Assembly: GCA_003220435.1 (NCBI GenBank)
Contig: QHSL01000076.1
Location: forward strand, 1-61,925
Reading direction: 5' to 3'
DNA from: Candidatus Rokuibacteriota bacterium
GTDB taxonomy: Bacteria; Methylomirabilota; Methylomirabilia; Rokubacteriales; CSP1-6
DNA length: 61,925 nt
A model generated the notes under the pieces. It was not told where the DNA came from. It did not search any database and saw only the letters and a list, made by a program, of their open reading frames with translations. Each line of letters begins with the position of its first letter. Position 1 is the stretch's first letter. This document shows positions 37,276 to 45,996 of this stretch, piece after piece. Position numbers and translations under genes: made by a program.

Positions 37276-38835
37276 GTGAGCTCGCACGCGTCCGCCGGGC
37301 GCGACACCGCCGCGCCGCCCGTCATCGAGCTCCGGTCCATCGACAAGTGGTTCGGCAAGGTCCACGCGAACCGCGATATCTCGCTGGCGATTCGGGCGGG
37401 TACGATCCACGGCATCGTCGGCGAGAACGGCGCTGGCAAGTCGACCCTGATGGGGATCCTCTACGGCTACTACCGTCCCGATCGCGGCGAGATCCTCGTG
37501 CGCGGCAAGGCGGCGGCCATCCGCAGCTCCCAGGAATCGCTCGCCGCGGGGATCGGCATGGTCCACCAGCACTTCATGCTCGTGGAGCCGTTCACGGTTC
37601 TGGAGAACGTCGTGCTCGGCGTCGAGGGCGGCTTCCGGCTCCGCGCGGGCCTCGGGCGCGCGAGGGCCGAGCTCGAGCGGCTCGGCCGCGAATACCACCT
37701 GGAGGTCGACTCCGACGCGCGCGTCGAGGACCTCGGCGTGGGACAGCGCCAGCGCGTCGAGATCCTCAAGGCGCTCTACCGGGGCGCCGATCTGCTGATC
37801 CTCGACGAGCCCACCGCCGTGCTGACACCTCAGGAGGCCGACCACCTCTTTCGCGTTCTGGCGGCGCTGCGAGCCGAGGGCAAGACGGTCGTGCTGATCA
37901 CCCACAAGCTGCGCGAGATCCGCGAGACGACCGACGTCGTCACTGTGATGCGCCAGGGGCGCGTCGTCGCGACGCTTCCGACCGCCGAGACGACGTCGGA
38001 GCAGTTGGCCGAGCTGATGGTCGGACGCAAGGTGAGCCTGCGCGTTCACAAGGAGCCTCCGCGCCCGGGCGCGCCGGTGCTCGAGGCGCACGATCTCGTG
38101 ATCGAGGACGGTCTCGGCGTCGAGCGCGTCAAGTCCGTCAGCTTCACGCTGCGCCAGGGCGAGATCGTCGGGATCGCCGGCGTCGCCGGCAACGGCCAGT
38201 CGGAGCTGCTGGAGGCGCTGGCCGGCATCCGCCCGCTGAAGTCGGGGACGATCCAGTGGAAGGCCCGCGACATCAGCGAGACGGGCGTTCGGTCTCCCCG
38301 TGGCATGCGCCATCTCGGACTCTCCCACGTGCCCGAGGACCGTCACCGGATGGGCCTGATCATTCCGTTCTCGGCGCGCGAGAGCGCGATCCTCGGCTAC
38401 CACCACGAGGCGACGTACAACGACATCGTTCGCCTGCGCCGGTCGGCGGTGGCGTCGAGCTTCCGACGGCAGGCCGCCGAGTATGACATCCGGCCCGTCG
38501 ATGGCGGCCTGCCCACTTCGGCCTTCTCGGGCGGGAACCAGCAGAAGATCGTGCTGGCGCGCGAGCTGGACCACGATCCCGACGTCATCCTGGTCGGCCA
38601 GCCCACGCGCGGCGTGGACATCGGCGCGATCGAGTTCATCCACCGCCGCCTCGTGGAGCTGCGCGACGCGGGTAAGGCGGTCTTGCTGGTCTCGGTCGAG
38701 CTCGACGAGATCCTGGCGCTGGCCGACCGGATCCTCGTGATGCACGACGGGCACATCGTGGGCGAAGTCGAGCAGGCCGCGGCCACCGAGCGCGCCATCG
38801 GCCTGATGATGGCCGGAGTCACCGGCTCCGGCTAG
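37276..38835 (+). CDS. nucleoside-type ABC transporter ATPase with two ABC domains
   Basis: A 519-residue fused ATPase like YufO/RbsA. The first cassette has Walker A GENGAGKST, signature LGVGQRQRVEILKAL and Walker B LLILDEPTAVLTP. The second has a degenerate Walker A (GVAGNGQSEL), signature FSGGNQQKIVLAREL and the usual GQPTRGVDIGAIEFIH in place of a catalytic Glu motif. GTG 37276 lies 4 nt after the binding-protein stop. Its two permeases are not adjacent but lie 4.7 kb downstream. Confidence 0.93.
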   Translation: MSSHASAGRDTAAPPVIELRSIDKWFGKVHANRDISLAIRAGTIHGIVGENGAGKSTLMGILYGYYRPDRGEILVRGKAAAIRSSQESLAAGIGMVHQHFMLVEPFTVLENVVLGVEGGFRLRAGLGRARAELERLGREYHLEVDSDARVEDLGVGQRQRVEILKALYRGADLLILDEPTAVLTPQEADHLFRVLAALRAEGKTVVLITHKLREIRETTDVVTVMRQGRVVATLPTAETTSEQLAELMVGRKVSLRVHKEPPRPGAPVLEAHDLVIEDGLGVERVKSVSFTLRQGEIVGIAGVAGNGQSELLEALAGIRPLKSGTIQWKARDISETGVRSPRGMRHLGLSHVPEDRHRMGLIIPFSARESAILGYHHEATYNDIVRLRRSAVASSFRRQAAEYDIRPVDGGLPTSAFSGGNQQKIVLARELDHDPDVILVGQPTRGVDIGAIEFIHRRLVELRDAGKAVLLVSVELDEILALADRILVMHDGHIVGEVEQAAATERAIGLMMAGVTGSG

Positions 38836-38852
38836 CTGGTTCGCGGGGAGTC

Positions 38853-38877
38853 GAGAGGGGGGCGGAGCCCCCTTCTC
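38853..38877. terminator. hairpin between convergent ATPase and dioxygenase genes
   Basis: GAGAGGGGGGC (38853-38863) pairs with GCCCCCTTCTC (38867-38877) around GGA, with one G.U pair. It lies in the 53-nt gap between two opposing stop codons and could serve both. No T-run. Confidence 0.6.
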
Positions 38878-38888
38878 CAGAGAAAGGA

Positions 38889-39731
38889 TCAGGGCAGGGC
38901 AGCGGGCCTGAGCGCGTCCTCCGGGGTGCCGTCCTTCCACGGGAGCGCCACCGGGTAGGGGTGGAGCAGGCAGTCGTCGGGCAGGCACTCGATCGGCGTG
39001 AAGTCGCGGTGGGCGATGAACTCGGGCCGCTTGAAGCGCCGGATGTGGTTCGATACCGCGCAGAGGCTCAGGTACACGCTCACCCGGTTCCACGGCGAGA
39101 GGTTCGAGGTCGAGGCGTGCACGAGGCACGAGTGGAACACGATCATCGACCCCGTGGGCCCCTTCGGCGCGACCAGGCCGCCGCGCGCTACCAGCTTCGT
39201 GATCGTCTCGTGGTCGATGGTCCACAGCGGGTAGCTGGTCGTCGTGGTGTCGTGCCCGGCGTCGAGCACGCCGAGCTTGTGGCTGCCGGGAATGAACATC
39301 AGCGGGCCGTTGAACTCGTTGACCTCGTCGAGGAAGATCGCCACGTTCATCGCGCGCGCCTCGGGCATCTGGTCGTCGTTGACCCAGGTGCCGAAGTCCT
39401 GGTGCCACTGCCACACGTCGCCGTCGAACGCCATCTTGCCGTTGATCTTGAACTGGTGCATGTAGACCGGCTCGCCGAAGATCTGCACGACCGGCTCGAT
39501 CATGCGCGGATGACGCGCCAGCCGGGCGAACGGGGCGCTGTACATGTGGGCCGCGAAGTTCGTCCGCACGGCCTCGCTGGACCGCTCGCGCACGTTCTCG
39601 GGCCGGCGCTGGGCGTAGAGCGCGGGCACCTCGTCGGTCAAGGTCTTGATCTCTTCCGCCGTGAACAGGCGCGGGAAGAACAGGTAGCCCTCGCGATCGA
39701 ACTGCTCGAGCTGCGCCGACGTGAGCTTCAT
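38889..39731 (-). CDS. phytanoyl-CoA dioxygenase (PhyH) family oxygenase
   Basis: A non-heme Fe(II)/2-oxoglutarate oxygenase of 280 residues. The metal-binding H-x-D is in WQWHQDFGTW and the distal His in MIVFHSCLVHAS, followed by the 2OG-binding Arg (WNRVSVYLS). The N-terminus EQFDREGYLFFPRLF is typical of the family. Substrates range from lipids to ectoine, so none is assigned. Cotranscribed with the epimerase gene 25 nt upstream of its start. Confidence 0.9.
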   Translation of the reverse strand: MKLTSAQLEQFDREGYLFFPRLFTAEEIKTLTDEVPALYAQRRPENVRERSSEAVRTNFAAHMYSAPFARLARHPRMIEPVVQIFGEPVYMHQFKINGKMAFDGDVWQWHQDFGTWVNDDQMPEARAMNVAIFLDEVNEFNGPLMFIPGSHKLGVLDAGHDTTTTSYPLWTIDHETITKLVARGGLVAPKGPTGSMIVFHSCLVHASTSNLSPWNRVSVYLSLCAVSNHIRRFKRPEFIAHRDFTPIECLPDDCLLHPYPVALPWKDGTPEDALRPAALP

Positions 39732-39756
39732 GGCCTCACCTCCCGCCCGGCCGCCG

Positions 39757-40623
39757 TCAACTCTTCGGCGCCCGCCGCGCGATCGCGGCGATGGCGTCGG
39801 CGAAGTTCACCTGGCTGTCGTCCTGTGGCTCGTAGCCGATCTTCGTCTTGGCGCTGGCCAGGCTCCAGAACCGGTGCGTGTTGCCGCTGATCCCGTAAAC
39901 GATCAGGAACGGGACGCCGTTCTCGTCGGTGATGTCGGGCGTCTCGACCATCCGGATCGCCTGCTGGACCTGATCGCGACGCGAGAGATAGGCGCCGAGC
40001 GCCCGGTGCATCACCTTGATGTCCCCGAGCTTCACGTGCTGGATATCGTCGTCGCGGGGCCCGCCGATGCGCCACTGGACCACCTCGAGCTTGCGGCCGT
40101 CGACCTTCCCGGTGGCGAAGACGAAGCCCAGCAGCTCGTAGGCCGCCTTGGCCCAGCCGTACCAGTTGTCCGAGCGGGGCGGCATCTCGGGGGTGACCAT
40201 GTCGACCCGACCGTCCCACACCAGGCGCTCGTAGTAATCGGCCGCGTGGTTCGAGCTGGCCACGACCACGCGCCGCACGCCCTCTTCGAGGGCGACCCGG
40301 TAGACGTTGTAGGCGAGCGCGACGTTCTGGTGCTCGGCCCAGAACTTCGCGTCGTTGTTCTCCTGCCAGGTCGTCGCGTCCATGCCGGGCGCGCGCACGT
40401 ACCCGAGATGGATCACCGCGTCGGCGCCGTGGAAGTACTGGCGATACTCGTCGCGATTGGGCCGCGTGAGGTCGGCGACGACCAGGCCCGGCACCTTCTC
40501 ACCGCTGCGGGTCGCGCCGACGACGTCGATCGGGACCAGGTCCCAGCGCTCGGCGAGCTCCTTGAACATCCGCTGGCCGACGTAGCCGGCGGCCCCCGTG
40601 ATCACCACGCGTCTCTTCGCCAT
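39757..40623 (-). CDS. NAD(P)-dependent epimerase/dehydratase (extended SDR)
   Basis: The 288-residue protein starts with the nucleotide-binding VVITGAAGYVGQRM and has the active-site Y-x3-K in NWYGWAKAAYE. ATG at 40623 follows a strong G-rich ribosome site (GGGGGGGGAGG); codons further upstream lie in the divergent promoter region. Similar proteins include uronate dehydrogenases and UDP-sugar epimerases. It is divergent from an acid-sugar-dehydratase-like gene, so a sugar-acid role is plausible. Confidence 0.87.
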   Translation of the reverse strand: MAKRRVVITGAAGYVGQRMFKELAERWDLVPIDVVGATRSGEKVPGLVVADLTRPNRDEYRQYFHGADAVIHLGYVRAPGMDATTWQENNDAKFWAEHQNVALAYNVYRVALEEGVRRVVVASSNHAADYYERLVWDGRVDMVTPEMPPRSDNWYGWAKAAYELLGFVFATGKVDGRKLEVVQWRIGGPRDDDIQHVKLGDIKVMHRALGAYLSRRDQVQQAIRMVETPDITDENGVPFLIVYGISGNTHRFWSLASAKTKIGYEPQDDSQVNFADAIAAIARRAPKS

Positions 40624-40725
40624 AGCCCCTCCCCCCCCTACGGTCCGAACTGTAGCAGCAAGAGGAGATATTTTCATGCTCCCAGGCTATGCTGTCGTCG
40701 CGAAGAACCGCCGCGGGAGGAGATC

Positions 40726-41847
40726 GTGAAGATCACGCGCGTCGAGCCGTTTCACGTGAACTGGGGCGCCGGCCGGAGCCGCAGCGCCTGGATACGGATC
40801 TTCACGGACGCCGGGCTCTGGGGCCTCGGCGAGGCGAGCCCGATGATGCACGGCAACGCCTCGCTGGAGATCATCGCCAGCGCCTTCACGCCGGCGCTGC
40901 TCGGCGCCGACCCGATGGAGGTGCGCGTGATACAGGATCGGCTGTTCCACGAGCACATCAAAGTGGGGCCGGAGGGCGCCTACGCGGCCGCGCTGGCCGC
41001 CGTCGATATCGCGCTGTGGGACCTCAAGGGCAAGGCGCTGGGCCAACCGGTGTGGAAGCTCCTCGGCGGCGCGTGGCGGCGCGAGCTGCCGTTCTACGCG
41101 TCGATCGGCGGCAACGGCCGGCGCACCGTCGACGAAGTCTGTCGTGTCGTCGAGCAGTGGCTCGAGCTCGATCCCGCCCAGGTGAAGATCCGCTTCGACG
41201 CCGACAAGACCACGCGCGACGCCGACCTCGCCGGGGACATCGCCAAGGCGCGTGCGGTGCGTACGCTGGTTGGCGACGGCTTCCCGCTCGCGTTCGACTC
41301 CAACAACGGCTATTCCGTCCAGGGCGCCATCCGGGTCGGCCGCGCGCTGGAAGAGCTGGGCTACGTGTGGTTCGAGGAACCGGTGCAGCACTATCACGTC
41401 GAGAGCTTTGCGAAGGTGGCGGCCGCCCTCGATATCGCCGTCTCGGCCGGCGAGCAGGAGTATACGCTGCAGGGGATCAAGCGGCTCATCGATGCGGGGG
41501 TGGACATCGTCCAGCCCGACATCGTCAAGACGGGAGGCTTCACCGGGCTCGGCGACATGGCGGCGCTCGCCCGCGCCTACGGCGTCGATCTGGTCCCCCA
41601 CCAGACCCAGCCCTCCATCGGCCACACCGCCAACCTCCACTTCGTCGCGGCGCTCACGCACTCGCACCACCCGGCGGAGTACAACGGCCCCCGGGAGATC
41701 CAGGACGTCGTGTTCAAGACTCCGGTGCGCCCGACGCGGGGGAAGTTCGTGCTGTCGGACGCGCCGGGCCTCGGGCTCGAGCTCGAGGAGGCCGAGCTCA
41801 AGAAGCGTATGGTCCCCTGGGAATCGTCGGCTTTTCGACGAGAATGA
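40726..41847 (+). CDS. mandelate racemase/muconate lactonizing enzyme (enolase superfamily)
   Basis: The 373-residue protein shows the acid/base segment AQVKIRFDAD (K-x-R rather than K-x-K), metal ligands in FDSNNGYS, WFEEPVQ and SAGEQEYT, and the His segment HQTQPSIGHTANLHFVA. These place it in the mandelate-racemase-like group, which includes many sugar-acid dehydratases. GTG 40726 has GGGAGGAG upstream, and a TATGCT -10-like box sits at 40688-40693. Its last 50 nt overlap the opposing methyltransferase gene. Confidence 0.9.
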   Translation: MKITRVEPFHVNWGAGRSRSAWIRIFTDAGLWGLGEASPMMHGNASLEIIASAFTPALLGADPMEVRVIQDRLFHEHIKVGPEGAYAAALAAVDIALWDLKGKALGQPVWKLLGGAWRRELPFYASIGGNGRRTVDEVCRVVEQWLELDPAQVKIRFDADKTTRDADLAGDIAKARAVRTLVGDGFPLAFDSNNGYSVQGAIRVGRALEELGYVWFEEPVQHYHVESFAKVAAALDIAVSAGEQEYTLQGIKRLIDAGVDIVQPDIVKTGGFTGLGDMAALARAYGVDLVPHQTQPSIGHTANLHFVAALTHSHHPAEYNGPREIQDVVFKTPVRPTRGKFVLSDAPGLGLELEEAELKKRMVPWESSAFRRE

Positions 41848-42664
41848 GATCCTCCACGGGATTCATCCCGTAGTAAGCAGCCTCCGCGTCCGTGGAGACG
41901 TCGCGATGTCGGCGGAGCCTCAGGCGAAGCCCAACGGCCTGGATACGGTCCAGGAAATCCGCTCCGTACAGTCTCACGTGATCTTCCTGCCCGTAGACTT
42001 CCAGGCGCAACCGATCGGTGGCGATGCCCGGGTCCTCGATGCTCCGCGTCAGCACAGTCGAATAGGGCGTCTGCAGGACGGCAAGCCCTCCCGGCTTGAG
42101 GACGCGGTGGACTTCCGAGAGGGCGCGCCGATCGTCGGTGACGTGTTCCAGCACGTGATTACAGATCAGAAGGTCGAACGTGTCCGCCGGCGCGGCAATG
42201 TCCGTGACGTCCTGACGTTCGACTGCGTGGTCTCTTGCGTGAAGGTGGTCCGGATAGAGATCGGCGGTGACGTATTGGCGCGGCCCACAAGACTTGATGC
42301 GCCACGAGAGATGAGGCTCCGGCGCGAAATGCAAGACGGCGGCGTCGCGGACGCCATCCCAGAGCCTGAGCCGATCAAAATACAGGAACAGATGCCGCTC
42401 GCGATCACTGCTGTGGCAAAACGGGCAGCCGAAGTTGATGACGTCACTTCCGACAACCCCGAGCTTGAGCAAGAAGGGCGTGATCGACTTCATGCCGTCG
42501 CGGTAGGGATAGAACCTTCTGAACCGGCGACGACAGATGTAACACTGACGCCTCGGAGGGAAGCGGTTGAGCACCGTCCAGCGCAAGCTCCATCCAGCCC
42601 GCCGAACGGCCCGCCCAACTCGACGAACCACAGAGACCGCGGCGCGCCAGTATTTGCAACCCAT
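41798..42664 (-). CDS. class I SAM-dependent methyltransferase with N-terminal Cys-rich domain
   Basis: Residues ~40-80 contain two Cys pairs (CYICRRR and GCPFCHSSDRERH), likely a zinc site. A type-11 methyltransferase core follows (AAVLHFAPEPHLSW, then FDLLICNHVLEHVTDDRRAL and RVLKPGGLAVLQTPYS). Start at 42664 (MGCKYWRAAV) is a choice without a ribosome site. 288 residues. The 3' end overlaps the enolase-family gene by 50 nt on the other strand. Codon bias and neighbours differ somewhat from the transporter genes, suggesting later insertion. Target unknown. Confidence 0.82.
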   Translation of the reverse strand: MGCKYWRAAVSVVRRVGRAVRRAGWSLRWTVLNRFPPRRQCYICRRRFRRFYPYRDGMKSITPFLLKLGVVGSDVINFGCPFCHSSDRERHLFLYFDRLRLWDGVRDAAVLHFAPEPHLSWRIKSCGPRQYVTADLYPDHLHARDHAVERQDVTDIAAPADTFDLLICNHVLEHVTDDRRALSEVHRVLKPGGLAVLQTPYSTVLTRSIEDPGIATDRLRLEVYGQEDHVRLYGADFLDRIQAVGLRLRLRRHRDVSTDAEAAYYGMNPVEDLILVEKPTIPRGPYAS

Positions 42665-42683
42665 GTGAGGCGAAGTGCTTCGA

Positions 42684-42715
42684 GGGTGGCGGGAGGCCCT
42701 GGCCTCCCGCCACCC
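42684..42715 (-). terminator. 15-bp perfect hairpin after the secreted-protein gene
   Basis: GGGTGGCGGGAGGCC (42684-42698) pairs perfectly with GGCCTCCCGCCACCC (42701-42715) around a 2-nt loop, with CGAG/CTCG extending it after a bulge. In minus-strand transcription it directly follows the stop at 42721. No U-tract. Confidence 0.65.
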
Positions 42716-42720
42716 CTCGT

Positions 42721-43329
42721 TTATGGCTGGACGAAGGTACCGCTCAGGAAGTTGGTGGGAACCGAATTCACGACGCTCACCGCGGTGGCGACGTCGCCGG
42801 TCAGCACGGGGGGGATCCCGGGCTGGATCCCGTCGGTCGCCAGATCGACATCGCACTTGCCGGCCAACTGCAGGAAGATCGTCCCCGAGTTGGTCACGAC
42901 CTTCACGATCGACACCAGGAACGTCTGCGTGTTGGGCTCGTCGTTGCTGTCCGTCTCAATAGGCACCGGGATGAGGGAGCACTCGGCGTAATTCTGACCT
43001 GCGCGACTGAGGACCACTCGGATGTCGGCCGACGAGATCGACGAGCTCTGTTTGGGGAGGGTGACGGTGCTGGAGAAGATGTTGGCCGTCCCGACGCCCG
43101 GCTTGCTCAAGGTGTTGGACTGGGCGACGCCCGAGGCAGCCGGCTCCGGGTTGCCGCAGCACGGCGTGAGGACCGCCACGTTGAGCGTCTGCGTGACAGC
43201 GCCCAGGTTGAGGGGCGGTGTCACAGGGCCCGCCGCGTACGCCGCGCCAGCCGTCGTCCCGAGAACGGCGCACGCCACCAGAGACAACGTCGCCACCAGC
43301 GTTGTGAATCGAGGAGAGTCGGGGTTCAT
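42721..43329 (-). CDS. secreted protein of unknown function
   Basis: A clear signal peptide (about 1-33: LVATLSLVACAVLGTTAGAA, cleavage after AYA) precedes about 170 residues rich in Ser, Thr, Val and Pro, probably all-beta. It has two adjacent cysteines (TPCCGNPEP) plus two later single Cys (AECSLIP, GKCDVDL), which may form disulfides. I do not recognise the family. ATG at 43329 has GGAGG 7 nt upstream; the open frame upstream is not used. It has its own promoter, divergent from a nucleoside permease. Confidence 0.8.
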   Translation of the reverse strand: MNPDSPRFTTLVATLSLVACAVLGTTAGAAYAAGPVTPPLNLGAVTQTLNVAVLTPCCGNPEPAASGVAQSNTLSKPGVGTANIFSSTVTLPKQSSSISSADIRVVLSRAGQNYAECSLIPVPIETDSNDEPNTQTFLVSIVKVVTNSGTIFLQLAGKCDVDLATDGIQPGIPPVLTGDVATAVSVVNSVPTNFLSGTFVQP

Positions 43330-43399
43330 GATCGAGCCTCCGGATGTCGGGTGAGCGTCACGAGCACGAGCTGTGCTCTCGAAGAACGTCGTTTGGCCT

Positions 43400-43428
43400 A
43401 GGTTATCGACCGTGGCTCCGCGAGTCAA
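43400..43428 (-). promoter_or_regulatory. sigma70-type promoter of the secreted-protein gene
   Basis: On the minus strand TTGACT (43428-43423), a 17-nt spacer and TAACCT (43405-43400). The leader would be roughly 65 nt before ATG 43329. Confidence 0.6.
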
Positions 43429-43492
43429 CGAACTTTGGTGACACCGACGCTGCGATTTCCAACGCGAGTGACGATCCGACACAGCGTTCTGT

Positions 43493-43498
43493 TACGAT
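43493..43498 (+). promoter_or_regulatory. -10 box of nucleoside permease gene (leaderless)
   Basis: TACGAT ends 7 nt before GTG 43506, with no ribosome site between. A TGACG-containing -35-like stretch lies at 43468-43474. The transcript would begin at the start codon. Confidence 0.4.
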
Positions 43499-43505
43499 CC
43501 GCCTG

Positions 43506-44612
43506 GTGAGCCTGTCCCCGACGCGCGTCCGGCTCGACTGGGTGGTCCCGGTGCTGTTGCCGGTCGTCAATCTGGCCGTGGCTCTGCTACTTTCCGCGGT
43601 CGTGGTGGTCCTGATCGGAGAGAGCCCCGGCCGCGCGCTCCGGACGCTCGCGAGCGGCGCCTTTGGCGACGCCGAATCGGTCGGCTACACGCTCTATTAC
43701 GCGACCAACTTCGTCTTCACGGGCCTCGCGGTCGCCGTCGCGTTCCACGGCGGCCTCTTCAACATCGGCGCCGAGGGCCAGGCATACATCGGCGGCCTCT
43801 GCGTAGCGCTCCTCTGCCTCGGCGTGGGGAGCTGGCCGACGGTTCTCGTCGTCGCCGTCGCCATCGTCATCGCGGCGGTGGGCGGGGCGGCCTGGGCGTT
43901 CGTGCCCGCGTGGCTGCAGGCGCACCGGGGCAGCCACGTCGTGATCACGACGATCATGTTCAACTTCATCGCCTCGTCGCTGATGACGTACCTGCTGGTC
44001 AACGTGCTGATCAAGCCCGGCCAGCAGTCGCCGGAGACCCGTGAGTTCGAGCCGAGCACCTGGCTGCCCCAGCTCCACGACGTCGTCAGGTGGCTCGGCT
44101 GGGAGATCGGCCGCTCGCCGCTGAATCTCGCGTTCGTCTTCTCGCTGATCGCCGGCCTCCTGGTCTGGTTCTATCTCTGGCACACACGCTGGGGCTACGA
44201 GCTCCGGGCCTTCGGCCACAACGCGACCGCCGCGGTCTACGCGGGAATCTCGCCGGCATCGACGGTGGTCACGGCGATGGCGATCTCGGGCGCGCTGGCC
44301 GGGCTCATGAGCCTCAACGAGGTGATGGGCGTCCAGCACCGGCTGCTGCTCAACATGCCCGGCGGCGCCGGATTCGTCGGGATCGCAGTGGCGTTGATGG
44401 GTCGCAACCATCCCGTCGGGATCGTGGTGGCCGCCATCCTCTTCGGCGCGCTCTACCAGGGCGGGTCGGAGCTTTCCTTCGACATGCCGAAGCTCACGCG
44501 CGACATGGTCGTGGTCATCCAGGGGCTGATCATCCTGGTCTGCGGCGCCTTGGAGCACGCGCTGCGGTCGCCCGTCGAAGCGCTGCTCCGCCGGCCGGCG
44601 CGTGCCGAATGA
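43506..44612 (+). CDS. nucleoside-type ABC transporter permease 1 (YufP-like)
   Basis: A 368-residue polytopic protein with FNIGAEGQAYIGG and the coupling loop LRAFGHNATAAVYAGI, typical of the first permease of BMP-type nucleoside transporters. GTG 43506 fits both the family N-terminus and the upstream -10 box; the longer open frame upstream has no homology-like sequence. It overlaps permease 2 by 4 nt. The ATPase and binding protein lie at 36-39 kb. Confidence 0.9.
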   Translation: MSLSPTRVRLDWVVPVLLPVVNLAVALLLSAVVVVLIGESPGRALRTLASGAFGDAESVGYTLYYATNFVFTGLAVAVAFHGGLFNIGAEGQAYIGGLCVALLCLGVGSWPTVLVVAVAIVIAAVGGAAWAFVPAWLQAHRGSHVVITTIMFNFIASSLMTYLLVNVLIKPGQQSPETREFEPSTWLPQLHDVVRWLGWEIGRSPLNLAFVFSLIAGLLVWFYLWHTRWGYELRAFGHNATAAVYAGISPASTVVTAMAISGALAGLMSLNEVMGVQHRLLLNMPGGAGFVGIAVALMGRNHPVGIVVAAILFGALYQGGSELSFDMPKLTRDMVVVIQGLIILVCGALEHALRSPVEALLRRPARAE

Positions 44613-45586
44613 TCGCCGACGCCTTCCTGATCGTGACGCTGCTGGCCGCGGCGACCGTGCGCGGCGCCGCGCCGCTGATCCTGGCCGCGCTCGGTGGCCT
44701 GTTCGCGGAGCGCTCCGGCGTCGTCGACATCGGCCTCGAGGGGAAAATGCTGACCGCGGCGTTCGCGGCGGCCGCCACGGCGGCGGTGACGGGCTCCGTC
44801 TGGGCGGGCCTCGCCGCCGGCATCGCGGCCTCGGTCCTGTTCGCGCTGATGCACGGCTTCGCCTGCGTCACGCACCATGGCAACCAGGTGGTGTCCGGGA
44901 TGGCGCTCAACATCACGGTCTCGGGGCTGACGGTCGTGCTCGGCTACGCGTGGTTCCGGGAGGGCGGCCAGACCCCGCTCCTGGCCCCGGGCGCGCGCTT
45001 CGGGCCCGTCGACCTGCCGGGCGCGTCAGCGCTCGCCCCGTTGCCCGTGATCGGCTCGATCTACCGCGAGGTGATCAGCGGCCACAACCTCCTGGTGTAC
45101 GTGGCCGCCGCGGCCGTCCCGATCGTCGCGTGGCTCGTGTACCGCACGCGCTTCGGGCTGCGCCTGAGAGCGGTGGGCGAGAGCCCGGGCGCCGTCGACA
45201 CCGCCGGGGTGTCGGTCGCCGCCACGCGTTACATGGCGCTCGTCGGCAGCGGCATCCTGTGCGGGCTTGCTGGCGCCTACCTGTCGACCGCGCACCACGC
45301 GTCGTTCATCCGCGACATGTCGGCCGGCAAGGGCTACCTGGCGCTGGCCGCGCTGATCTTCGGGCAGTGGCGGCCGCTGCCGACGCTCGGCGCCTGCCTC
45401 CTGTTCGCCTTCGCCGACGCGGTGCAACTTCGTCTGCAGGGGACGCCGCTGCCACTCGTCGGCGTGGTGCCGGTGCAGCTGATCCAGGCGATCCCGTACG
45501 TCCTCACCGTGTGCTTGCTCGCGGGCGTCGTCGGTCGGGCGGTCGCGCCCCGGGCGATCGGCGTTCCCTACGTGAAGGAGCGATGA
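44609..45586 (+). CDS. nucleoside-type ABC transporter permease 2 (YufQ-like)
   Basis: A 325-residue permease with GGLFAERSGVVDIGLEGKML and HGNQVVSGMALNI, the hallmarks of the second nucleoside permease; the coupling loop is LRAVGESPGAVDTAGV. ATG 44609 overlaps permease 1 (ATGA) and the stop overlaps cdd (ATGA). Multiple hydrophobic helices throughout. Confidence 0.92.
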   Translation: MIADAFLIVTLLAAATVRGAAPLILAALGGLFAERSGVVDIGLEGKMLTAAFAAAATAAVTGSVWAGLAAGIAASVLFALMHGFACVTHHGNQVVSGMALNITVSGLTVVLGYAWFREGGQTPLLAPGARFGPVDLPGASALAPLPVIGSIYREVISGHNLLVYVAAAAVPIVAWLVYRTRFGLRLRAVGESPGAVDTAGVSVAATRYMALVGSGILCGLAGAYLSTAHHASFIRDMSAGKGYLALAALIFGQWRPLPTLGACLLFAFADAVQLRLQGTPLPLVGVVPVQLIQAIPYVLTVCLLAGVVGRAVAPRAIGVPYVKER

Positions 45587-45996
45587 CGGAGTCGATCGCG
45601 TCGATGGTAGAGCTGGCACGTCGGGCCCTGGCGAACGCCTACGCGCCGTACTCACGCTTCCGGGTCGGGGCGTGCGTGCGCGCCGAGAGCGACCGCCTCT
45701 ACGCCGGATGCAACGTGGAGAACGCGGCCTATCCGATCACCCAGTGCGCCGAGGCGACCGCCATCGGCGCGCTCGTCGCCGGGGGCGACCGACGCATCCT
45801 CGAGGTCGTGATCCTCACCGAGGGCACGGAGCCCTGCGCGCCTTGCGGCCGCTGCCGCCAGCAGCTCGCCGAGTTCGCTCGCCCGGACGCTCGCATTCAC
45901 CTCTGCGGCCCCGAAGGCGTCCGTGCCACGACCACGCTGGGAGAGCTCCTGCCGCTCGCCTTCGGCCCCGACACGCTGGGGCGTCCCGGCACGTGA
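45583..45996 (+). CDS. cdd: cytidine deaminase
   Basis: Cdd deaminates (deoxy)cytidine to (deoxy)uridine. Zinc ligands are Cys55 (with catalytic Glu57 in TQCAEATA), Cys88 and Cys91 (APCGRC). APYSRFRVGA and GCNVENAAY are typical. 137 residues, the homotetrameric short form. It overlaps both neighbours by 4 nt, coupling uptake to deamination. Confidence 0.95.
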   Translation: MTESIASMVELARRALANAYAPYSRFRVGACVRAESDRLYAGCNVENAAYPITQCAEATAIGALVAGGDRRILEVVILTEGTEPCAPCGRCRQQLAEFARPDARIHLCGPEGVRATTTLGELLPLAFGPDTLGRPGT

